This document shows, piece by piece, positions 14,701-26,700 of a stretch of DNA of 64,000 nucleotides (positions within the stretch are counted from its first letter, which is position 1; every line of letters begins with the position of its first letter). Under the pieces are notes generated by a model. The model was not told the DNA's origin. It saw nothing but the letters and a program-made list of their open reading frames with translations, and ran no database searches. Position numbers and translations under genes: made by a program. This DNA comes from Bathymodiolus brooksi (taxonomy: Eukaryota; Mollusca; Bivalvia; Mytilida; Modiolidae), in contig OY804575.1 in NCBI GenBank assembly GCA_963680875.1, positions 107,106,505-107,170,504 of the forward strand, written 5' to 3'.

Positions 14701-17700
14701 ATTTTTCCCATAGGGTCCAATGTTAAACTAAGTCCTGCCGTAGCCGCCATTTTGAATTTCATATCGGAACAAAAAACCTTAAGATTGTAGAGGACCATCC
14801 AATGAACATTCATGTACAGTTTGGCTTTAATCATATTTGTAGTTTCTGAGTAGAAGACATTTGAATATTTTCCCATAGGGTCCAATGTTAATCTATGTCC
14901 TGCGGTGGCGGCCATCTTGGAATCCCGACTGGCATAAAAAACAGAAAATTTGTAGAGGACCTTCCAATGATCATTCCTGGGCAGTTTGGTTTCAATTATC
15001 CAAGTGGTTTCAGAGAAGAAGCGTTTTGAAACATTTTTCCCATAGGGTCCAATGTTAAACTAAGTCCTGCCGTAGCCGCCATTTTGAATTTCTTATCGGA
15101 ACAAAAAACGTAAAGTTTGTAGAGGACCATCCAATGAACATTCATGTACAGTTTGGCTTTAATAATATTTGTAGTTTCTGAGAAGAAGGCATTTGAACAT
15201 TTTCCCATAGGGTCCAATGTCAATCTATGTATTGCGGTGGTGGCCATCTTGGATTTCCGATTGGCATAAAAAACATAAAATTTGTAGAGGACCTTCCAAT
15301 GATCATTCCTAGGCAGTTTGGTTTCAATTATCCAGGTGGTTTCAGAGAAGAAGCGTTTTGAAACATTTTTCCCATAGGGTCCAATGTTAAACTAAGTCCT
15401 GCCGTAGCAGCCATTTTGAATTTCATACCAGAACAAAAAACGTAAAGTTTGTAGAGGACCATCTAATGAACATTCATGTACAGTTTGGCTTTAATCATAT
15501 TTGTAGTTTCTGAGTAGAAGGCATTTGAATATTTTCCCATAGGGTCCAATGTTAATCTATGTCCTGCGGTGGCGGCCATCTTGGATTTCCGACCGGCATA
15601 AAAAACAAAAAATTTGTAGAGGACCTTCCAATGATCATTCCTGGGCAGTTTGGTTTCAACTGTCCAAGTGGTTTCAGAGAAGAAGCATTTTGAAACATTT
15701 TTCCCATAGGGTCCAATGTTAAACTAAGTCCTGCCGTAGCCGCCATTTTGAATTTCATATCGGAACAAAAAACCTTAAGATTGTAGAGGACCATCCAATG
15801 AACATTCATGTACAGTTTGGCTTTAATCATATTTGTAGTTTCTGAGAAGAAGGCATTTGAATATTTTCCCATAGGGTCCAATGTTAATCTATGTATTGCG
15901 GTGGCGGCCATCTTGGATTTCCGATCGGCATAAAAAACATAGAATTTCTAGAGGACCTTCCAATGATCATTCCTAGGCAGTTTGGTTTCAATTATCCAAG
16001 TGGTTTCAGAGAAGAAGCGTTTTGAAACATTTTTCCCATAGGGTCCAATGTTAAACTAAGTCCTGCCGTAGCCGCCATTTTGAATTTCATACCAGAACAA
16101 AAAACGTAAAGTTTGTAGAGGACCATCTAATGAACATTCATGTACAGTTTGGCTTTAATCATATTTGTAGTTTCTGAGTAGAAGGCATTTGAATATTTTC
16201 CCATAGGGTCCAATGTTAATCTATGTCCTGCGGTGGCGGCCATCTTGGATTTCCGATCGGCATAAAATACAAAAAATTTGTAGAGGACCTTCCAATGATC
16301 ATTCCTGGGCAGTTTGGTTTCAACTGTCCAAGTGGTTTCAGAGAAGAAGCATTTTGAAACATTTTTCCCATAGGGTCCAATGTTAAACTAAGTCCTGCCG
16401 TAGCCGCCATTTTGAATTTCATATCGGAACAAAAAACCTTAAGATTGTAGAGGACCATCCAATGAACATTCATGTACAGTTTGGCTTTAATCATATTTGT
16501 AGTTTCTGAGAAGAAGGCATTTGAACATTTTCCCATAGGGTCCAATGTTAATCTATGTATTGCGGTGGTGGCCATCTTGGATTTCCGATCGGCATAAAAA
16601 ACATAGAATTTCTAGAGGACCTTCCAATGATCATTCCTAGGCAGTTTGGTTTCAATTATCCAAGTGGTTTCAGAGAAGAAGCGTTTTGAAACATTTTTCC
16701 CATAGGGTTCAATGTTAAACTAAGTCCTGCCGTAGCCGCCATTTTGAATTTCATACCGGAACAAAAAACGTAAAGTTTGTAGAGGACCATCTAATGAACA
16801 TTCATGTACAGTTTGGCTTTAATCATATTTGTAGTTTCTGAGTAGAAGGCATTTGAATATTTTCCCATAGGGTCCAATGTTAATCTATGTCCTGCGGTGG
16901 CGGCCATCTTGGATTTCCGATCGGCATAAAATACAAAAAATTTGTAGAGGACCTTCCAATGATCATTCCTGGGCAGTTTGGTTTCAACTGTCCAAGTGGT
17001 TTCAGAGAAGAAGCATTTTGAAACATTTTTCCCATAGGGTCCAATGTTAAACTAAGTCCTGCCGTAGCCGCCATTTTGAATTTCATATCGGAACAAAAAA
17101 CCTTAAGATTGTAGAGGACCATCCAATGAACATTCATGTACAGTTTGGCTTTAATCATATTTGTAGTTTCTGAGAAGAAGGCATTTGAACATTTTCCCAT
17201 AGGGTCCAATGTTAATCTATGTATTGCGGTGGTGGCCATCTTGGATTTCCGATCGGCATAAAAAACATAGAATTTCTAGAGGACCTTCCAATGATCATTC
17301 CTAGGCAGTTTGGTTTCAATTATCCAAGTGGTTTCAGAGAAGAAGCGTTTTGAAACATTTTTCCCATAGGGTTCAATGTTAAACTAAGTCCTGCCGTAGC
17401 CGCCATTTTGAATTTCATACCGGAACAAAAAACGTAAAGTTTGTAGAGGCCCATCTAATGAACATTCATGTACAGTTTGGCTTTAATCATATTTGTAGTT
17501 TCTGAGTAGAAGGCATTTGAATATTTTCCCATAGGGTTCAATGTTAATCTATGTCCTGCGGTGGCGGCCATTTTGGATTTCCGACCGGCATAAAAAACAG
17601 AAAATTTGTAGAGGACCTTCCAATGATCATTCCTGGGCAGTTTGGTTTCAACTGTCCAAGTGGTTTCAGAGAAGAAGCATTTTGAAACATTTTCCCATAG

Positions 17701-20700
17701 GGTCCAATGTTAAACTAAGTCCTGCCGTAGCCGCCATTTTGAATTTCATATCGGAACAAAAAACCTTAAGATTGTAGAGGACCATCCAATGAACATTCAT
17801 GTACAGTTTGGCTTTAATAATATTTGTAGTTTCTGAGAAGAAGGCATTTGAACATTTTCCCATAGGGTCCGATGTTAATCTATGTCCTGCGGTGGCGGCC
17901 ATCTTGGATTTCCGACCGGCATAAAAAACAGAAAATTTGTAGAGGACCTTCCAATGATCATTCCTGGGCAGTTTGGTTTCAACTGTCCAAGTGGTTTCAG
18001 AGAAGAAGCATTTTGAAACATTTTCCCATAGGGTCCAATGTTAAACTAAGTCCTGCCGTAGCCGCCATTTTGAATTTCATATCGGAACAAAAAACCTTAA
18101 GATTGTAGAGGACCATCCAATGAACATTCATGTACAGTTTGGCTTTAATAATATTTGTAGTTTCTGAGAAGAAGGCATTTGAACATTTTCCCATAGGGTC
18201 CAATGTTAATCTATGTCCTGCGGTGGCGGCCATCTTGGATTTCCGACCGGCATAAAAAACAAAAAATTTGTAGAGGACCTTCCAATGATCATTCCTGGGC
18301 AGTTTGGTTTCAACTGTCCAAGTGGTTTCAGAGAAGAAGCATTTTGAAACATTTTTCCCATAGGGTCCAATGTTAAACTAAGTCCTGCCGTAGCCGCCAT
18401 TTTGAATTTCATATCAGAATAAAAAACGTACATTTTGTAGAGGACCATTCAATGAACATTCGTGTACAGTTTGGCTTTAATCATATTTGTAGTTTCTGAG
18501 AAGAAGGCATTTGAACATTTTCCCATAGGGTCCAATATTAATCTATGTCCTGCGGTGGTGGCCATCTTGGATTTCCGATCGGCATAAAAAACACACACCT
18601 TGTAGAGGACCTTCCAATGATCATTCCTGGGCAGTTTGGTTTCAATTATCCAAGTGGTTTCAGAGAAGAAGCGTTTTGAAACATTTTTCCCATAGGGTCC
18701 AATGTTAAACTAAGTCCTGCCGTAGCCGCCATTTTGAATTTCTTATCGGAACAAAAAACGTAAAGTTTGTAGAGGACCATCCAATGAACATTCATGTACA
18801 GTTTGGCTTTAATCATATTTGTAGTTTCTGAGAAGAAGGCATTTGAACATTTTCCCATAGGGTCCAATGTTAATCTATGTATTGCGGTGGCGGCCATCTT
18901 GGATTTCCGATCGGCATAAAAAACATAGAATTTCTAGAGGACCTTCCAATGATCATTCCTAGGCAGTTTGGTTTCAATTATCCAAGTGGTTTCAGAGAAG
19001 AAGCGTTTTGAAACATTTTTCCCATAGGGTTCAATGTTAAACTAAGTCCTGCCGTAGCCGCCATTTTGAATTTCATACCGGAACAAAAAACGTAAAGTTT
19101 GTAGAGGACCATCTAATGAACATTCATGTACAGTTTGGCTTTAATCATATTTGTAGTTTCTGAGTAGAAGGCATTTGAATATTTTCCCATAGGGTCCAAT
19201 GTTAATCTATGTCCTGCGGTGGCGGCCATTTTGGATTTCCGACCGGCATAAAAAACAAAAAATTTGTAGAGGACCTTCCAATGATCATTCCTGGGCAGTT
19301 TGGTTTCAACTGTCCAAGTGGTTTCAGAGAAGAAGCATTTTGAAACATTTTCCCATAGGGTCCAATGTTAAACTAAGTCCTGCTGTAGCCGCCATTTTGA
19401 ATTTCATATCGGAACAAAAAACCTTAAGATTGTAGAGGACCATCCAATGAACATTCATGTACAGTTTGGCTTTAATAATATTTGTAGTTTCTGAGAAGAA
19501 GGCATTTGAACATTTTCCCATAGGGTCCAATGTTAATCTATGTCCTGCGGTGGCGGCCATCTTGGATTTCCGACCGGCATAAAAAACACAAAATTTGTAG
19601 AGGACCTTCCAATGATCATTCCTGGGCAGTTTGGTTTCAACTGTCCAAGTGGTTTCAGAGAAGAAGCATTTTGAAACATTTTCCCATAGGGTCCAATGTT
19701 AAACTAAGTCCTGCCGTAGCCGCCATTTTGAATTTCATATCGGAACAAAAAACCTTAAGATTGTAGAGGACCATCCAATGAACATTCATGTACAGTTTGG
19801 CTTTAATAATATTTGTAGTTTCTGAGAAGAAGGCATTTGAACATTTTCCCATAGGGTCCAATGTTAATCTATGTCCTGCGGTGGCGGCCATCTTGGATTT
19901 CCGACCGGCATAAAAAACAGAAAATTTGTAGAGGACCTTCCAATGATCATTCCTGGGCAGTTTGGTTTCAACTGTCCAAGTGGTTTCAGAGAAGAAGCAT
20001 TTTGAAACATTTTCCCCATAGGGTCCAATGTTAAACTAAGTCCTGCCGTAGCCGCCATTTTGAATTTCATATCAGAATAAAAAACGTATATTTTGTAGAG
20101 GACCATTCAATGAACATTCGTGTACAGTTTGGCTTTAATCATATTTGTAGTTTCTGAGAAGAAGGCATTTGAACATTTTCCCATAGGGTCCAATATTAAT
20201 CTATGTCCTGTGGTGGTGGCCATCTTGGATTTCCGATCGGCATAAAAAACACACACCTTGTAGAGGACCTTCCAATGATCATTCCTGGGCAGTTTGGTTT
20301 CAATTATCCAAGTGGTTTCAGAGAAGAAGCGTTTTGAAACATTTTTCCCATAGGGTCCAATGTTAAACTAAGTCCTGCCGTAGCCGCCATTTTGAATTTC
20401 TTATCGGAACAAAAAACGTAAAGTTTGTAGAGGACCATCCAATGAACATTCATGTACAGTTTGGCTTTAATCATATTTGTAGTTTCTGAGAAGAAGGCAT
20501 TTGAACATTTTCCCATAGGGTCCAATGTTAATCTATGTATTGCGGTGGCGGCCATCTTGGATTTCCGATCGGCATAAAAAACATAGAATTTCTAGAGGAC
20601 CTTCCAATGATCATTCCTAGGCAGTTTGGTTTCAATTATCCAAGTGGTTTCAGAGAAGAAGCGTTTTGAAACATTTTTCCCATAGGGTTCAATGTTAAAC

Positions 20701-23700
20701 TAAGTCCTGCCGTAGCCGCCATTTTGAATTTCATACCGGAACAAAAAACGTAAAGTTTGTAGAGGACCATCTAATGAACATTCATGTACAGTTTGGCTTT
20801 AATCATATTTGTAGTTTCTGAGTAGAAGGCATTTGAATATTTTCCCATAGGGTCCAATGTTAATCTACGTCCTGCGGTGGCGGCCATCTTGGATTTCCGA
20901 CCGGCATAAAAAACACAAAATTTGTAGAGGACCTTCCAATGATCATTCCTGGGCAGTTTGGTTTCAACTGTCCAAGTGGTTTCAGAGAAGAAGCATTTTG
21001 AAACATTTTTCCCATAGGGTCCAATGTTAAACTAAGTCCTGCCGTAGCCGCCATTTTGAATTTCATATCGGAACAAAAAACCTTAAGATTGTAGAGGACC
21101 ATCCAATGAACATTCATGTACAGTTTGGCTTTAATAATATTTGTAGTTTCTGAGAAGAAGGCATTTGAACATTTTCCCATAGGGTCCAATGTTAATCTAT
21201 GTCCTGCGGTGGCGGCCATCTTGGATTTCCGACCGGCATAAAAAACAGAAAATTTGTAGAGGACCTTCCAATGATCATTCCTTGGCAGTTTGGTTTCAAC
21301 TGTCCAAGTGGTTTCAGAGAAGAAGCATTTTGAAACATTTTTCCCATAGGGTCCAATGTTAAACTAAGTCCTGCCGTAGCCGCCATTTTGAATTTCATAT
21401 CGGAACAAAAAACCTTAAGATTGTAGAGGACCATCCAATGAACATTCATGTACAGTTTGGCTTTAATAATATTTGTAGTTTCTGAGAAGAAGGCATTTGA
21501 ACATTTTCCCATAGGGTCCAATGTTAATCTATGTCCTGCGGTGGCGGCCATCTTGGATTTCCGACCGGCATAAAAAACAGAAAATTTGTAGAGGACCTTC
21601 CAATGATCATTCCTTGGCAGTTTGGTTTCAACTGTCCAAGTGGTTTCAGAGAAGAAGCATTTTGAAACATTTTTCCCATAGGGTCCAATGTTAAACTAAG
21701 TCCTGCCGTAGCCGCCATTTTGAATTTCATATCGGAACAAAAAACCTTAAGATTGTAGAGGACCATCCAATGAACATTCATGTACAGTTTGGCTTTAATC
21801 ATATTTGTAGTTTCTGAGAAGAAGGCATTTGAACATTTTCCCATAGGGTCCAATGTTAATCTATGTCCTGCGATGGCGGCCATCTTGGATTTCCGATCGG
21901 CATAAAAAACAGTAACTTGGTAAAGGACATTCCAATGATCATTCCTTTACAGTTTGGGTTCAGTCAGTTCATTAGTTTCAGAGAAGAAGATCTTTGAAAT
22001 TTCAGCCAATCAGAGCATATTATTGGCCCTGGCAGCCATATTGAATATCCGACTGGAACGAAAAACAGTAACTTTGTAGAGGACCATCCAAGGAACATTC
22101 CTGCTAAGTTCGGTTCCAATCGGCCAAGTGGTTTCGGAGAAGAAGCTTGAAATGTGAAAAGTTTACAGACGACAGACGACAGACTACAGACGAAAGACGA
22201 CGGACGCCATGTGATGGCAATAGTGATGGCAATAGTTCACCTGGACCTTTGGTCCAGGTGAACTAAAAATGAACGACATGATGTCCTGCAACAAAATTCG
22301 ACGATTTTTTTTTTCTTTTAGTTTTTTGTCATTATAATTCAGTTATATATATTTTTATCATTTTTAACCCTTTGTGGGAAGGGGATAGAGTTTAACTGTC
22401 ATATTGCAAATCAAATACATTTAAGAATCAACCTAATACATAAATTAAATTTTTGTGTTTTAGTGATGTCTTTGCTATAACTTGTTATGCAATACACAGT
22501 TAACTATCAGTTATAATGATAGTTATCTTTCTACAATATGAATTAAACACCTTTGTTACAAAATGACATGACTGTCTATTCCCCTAAGTGCCAAACCCGG
22601 GAAGCATCGCATCGCTGTTGATACGGTCGACCTTCAGCAGACTACAAGTCTAGAAAGCACTACCACTTCCTTAACATGTCAATATTAAATTTCAATTAAT
22701 CTTCAAAAACATATAAAATTAAAGAATAAATCAATTTAAAACTATGAAATCCTAGCAAAGAAATTTAAAAAAAAATGGGGTGAAAAATGCCCGTCCGGTT
22801 CACGTATCTGAAACCTGGGAGCAAATAGTTATATTAGGTTCCTCATGAAACTTTTTTTTCAGATAAAGAAATTCAGATATTCAGATGTTTTAATTTGATA
22901 AAACTTAAATTCCTTTTCATCTTCACTACAGAAATTGACCGACAAAAAGTTTTAATTTGTTTTACAATTTAACAAACAAAAAATAAATAAAAATAAAACA
23001 GAATTGAAAAATGCACCTTAAGATGTCACATTCAAAGTTAAGTTATGTCTTATAAGTTAGGCACACTTTTTATCATTATTACTTCACTTTAAATCGTATA
23101 GTAATAATTTCAAAAAGCATATATTATAATTTATATATTTACTTTTTAATTTCATACAAAATATTAATTTGATTACCCCTTTTTTCTTATGCTTGAAAAG
23201 CAACAAAAAAAACAAAAAAGGAAAAAAAGTGCATGCAGTTTTTTATCAAGTAGGATTTATACTGATTTTGAATGGGGAATATAACGGTAATCAAAAAAAA
23301 AATACATACCAGGTAATTTATTTGTTGTCATTATATCATTGTTATTATATCTCTGTTTATAAATCACTTCACAGCAGGTGTTATCATTGAATTTCAAGCC
23401 GAAATAACAGTATATTGTGACACCTGTACTAGAGAAACCATACATTTGCGTATCGATAAACCCCGAGAACATAATATTTTGGCACTTTACTAATGGCGGA
23501 CACACTCGGAAATCGATAATGGCCGCGCCCATGTTTTTAAGAATAAAAAGGTCTATATACAGTTGACTCTCATTGTCTCGAACTCGGTCGACTCAAATTT
23601 CCGGTTGAGTCGAATTTTTATCAAAGTCCCAAACTTCGTTGTGTATAAATATATATAATTTGACTCCTGTCGAGTCGAATTCGGATGAGTCGAAATTTCT

Positions 23701-26700
23701 GTTGTCTCGAATAAAAGTTTTGGTCCAGAGATGTACAAAGCCATATTATTTACATTCGTTAAATCGAATTTACCTGTCAAAACATGTGTATTACCTTGGG
23801 ATTAAAATCGGATCACAGGTGAAACATCCGGTCATTGACTTTGACATTTTTACCTTAGGCTATTTCACATGTTTATTTTAACAATCTGTCAAATTAATTA
23901 GTGATAATACAAATGTATTTGAAGTGGCTTGGTATTATGACACAGGTTAAGTGTGTACAATCAAAAATTATCGATTCATAATAAGTGCGCTTGGGTCGGC
24001 ATACATCAATGATTATGAAAAGTACACAACGGAAGCGTTTTATCTATTGAATTATTTGTCGGAAATTAATTTTCATCAAAGAAGATGTATAATTTCTCAA
24101 TTTTGAGAGATTTGAAAAAATGTTACTCTTAATTAACAGTTGTAATAAAAGGGGAAATTTTTTCACTTCGAACATGTCTTTCAGAATGTCTTCTGATGAT
24201 ACTGTTACACGTGTGTCTGGTGAAGGACCCGGGCCTAGTCCTGGGGGGATAGCTGGACACACAAATGCTGATCAAACTAGTGAAGGACCCAGCCTAAAAA
24301 CTTGGGGGATAGCTGGTTCAGCAGTAACAGGAAAAGGCATAAAGCGCAAATTAGACGCTAAATCGTATGACGTTAAATATGACGCAATTGTGACTGTTGA
24401 GAGAGGGGGTAAAACTAAAAAACAAATTGCTTTAGATTTTGGCATTCCTACGTCTACACTTTTAACTTGGATAAAAAACAGTGATGAAATTAAGAAAAAA
24501 ATATCTTTCTGGTGAAATGGGTTCGCAAAGAAAAAAATGTAGAATTGCTAAATTTCCCGAGGTTGAAGAGGCATTACTAAAATGGTTCAAAAATAAGGGT
24601 AATAACAAAATTACCGAACTCCGAACAATCTTACAAAGGGAAAGTCAAAACTCATAATTAATAAACAGACAAAATCAGTCAACAACCGGAAAACTGTGAA
24701 AACCGTAATGACCCTGACTTGGTACAGGCATTTCTAAAGAAATGGTGGGTTGAATCAGATTTTAAGGCGCCAAACCTCCCGCTCTCATTACGGTTCAAAG
24801 GTTCCGGCTGTCACTGTAACAGTATTTAAATACAGGAACAAAATAGGTAAAATAGTTGTCAAAGCAGTACCATATTCGGTGACGTAAATGTCAAAAATAC
24901 TTTTACGTCACACATTGACAAAAAAAATATCCTTGACATTTTTTACTTCTTTATCTTTACACATTTTCACTATATGAAAATGCATCGCTTATAATTTTTT
25001 CTGCAGAGACAGAATATATTTCGACAAGATCTTGGTATCGGAATATAAACTTTTTAAGAGATCGAATAAGGTGAATCTTTTTATAGCCCTGGTCCAGTAG
25101 CCTGTTTCTCAGATGAAGATGACGTTTCAGGAAATCAGAATAATTGCTACTGGCCCTTGCATAACGAATCAATTGCGAGATGTAAACACCATATGCAGGA
25201 GAAGCTGGTATATTGCTGCACATGTTTGGAAAATTTATGATTTTAAAATTGAAGTCGTCCCGCTTATCATAAATTTTAGTACTGAGTTGACCACTGTCGT
25301 CAAATTCGAGGTATAAGTCCAAAAATGATGCGGACGAAGCTGTATCGGTAGTCTCTTTAACTTCCAGCTCTGGAGGATATATCAATGGAAGAAATTCTGC
25401 AAATCTAGAATTATTGATAGATAAAACGTCATCAATATACCTGTATGTGCTAGGGATAAAAATATTCCACTTTGTGGTGATACATTAAAAGATCAAGCAC
25501 GATACTTTGCTACAAGATTTGGTATTTCAGAAAATGAGTTTGATTGTTCATCTGGTTGGCTTGAAAGGTTTAAAGTACGCCATAATATACCATACAAAAA
25601 AGTTTGTGGAGAATCAAAAACAGTAAATCAAAATTCAAATGAAATAAATGATTGGAAAAATAAACTTTCAAACATCTTAAAAGACTACTCACCTGATCAG
25701 ATTTACAATGCTGATGAAACTTGGCTATTTTTTCGTTTGTTGCCTGATAAAACATTTGAGTTTAAAGATGTAAAATGTCATGGGGGAAAGCAAAGCAAAG
25801 ACAGATTAACTGCTCTTGTTTGTGCAAACATGTCTGGTACTGATAAATTACCCATGTTCGTTATTGGAAAATCACAAAATGCTCCTTGTTTCAAAAATGT
25901 TAAGTCATTGCCAACTGAATATGTCGCCAACAAAAAAGCTTGGATGACTTCAGAAATTTTCACAAATTGGTTGCATCAAATTGACAAAAAAATGATTAAA
26001 AAAAAGAGGTCAATTGTAATGATTGTGGACAATTGTCCTGCTCACCCTCATGTTAAAGGGTTAAAATCAATGAAATTAGTCTTTTTACCACCAAACACAA
26101 CAAGTGTTACACAACCAATGGACCAAGGTGTCATCAGAAATTTGAAATTACACTATAGAAAATTAGTGATTCCAAAAAAATTAGCGCAATAGATACTAAA
26201 ACAGAGTTTGTAATCAACGTGCTTGATGCACTTCGTATGTTAAACCATGCCTGGAGTAATGTTACTTCCACTACCATTGCAAATTGCTATCGCCATGCAG
26301 GGTTCCAGTTACCAACAGACAACACACATTCTGATGGTGAAGACGAGGTAGACGACGACATTCCTTTGTCCCGACTTTTTCAGCTCGGCTTGGCGTCTGG
26401 TGGTGTACCAGAAGAATACACAGCAGTGGACGATAATTTGGTAACATCCGCCAAAATGACCAATGATGACATCGTAGAAGACATCATCTCGTCAAGACAG
26501 AATAACAACGACCAAAGTGATAACGAAGATGAAGAACCACCATCACGACCATCTATGACTACCGTTTTCGCAGCATTGGACACAATTTCATCTTATCTAG
26601 AATTTCTTCAGAACTCTACCACAGCTGTTACCCATATGAATACAGTTAACCGTTTCATAATGAATGAACATTTTCTAAGTTTGTGTACAAAACAGAGTGA

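Larger units (their letters stand above)
12684..22269 (+). mobile_element. Hairpin-ended tandem-repeat element A (pearl/Helentron-associated-like), 9.6 kb
   Basis: 5' end CCAGAGGCTCTCAAGAGCCT is a small palindrome, followed by GTTCACCTGG. The 3' end is a near-perfect hairpin (22235-22263) whose stem TTCACCTGGACC is the inverse of that 5' motif, then CTAAAAA. Between lie ~28 copies of a 332-bp unit made of two diverged 166-bp halves. Outer copies are most diverged. Subterminal inverted repeat plus 3' hairpin plus tandem core is the architecture described for pearl and Helentron-associated elements of bivalves; membership is inferred. It has no coding capacity of its own. Confidence 0.8.

Noticed and set aside
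12845..21883. Dozens of repeated 78-119-codon open frames on both strands with near-identical products
   Set aside because: They are the 332-bp repeat read in whichever frame is open. The unit length is not a multiple of 3, both strands are open at once, and no start or splice context is present.
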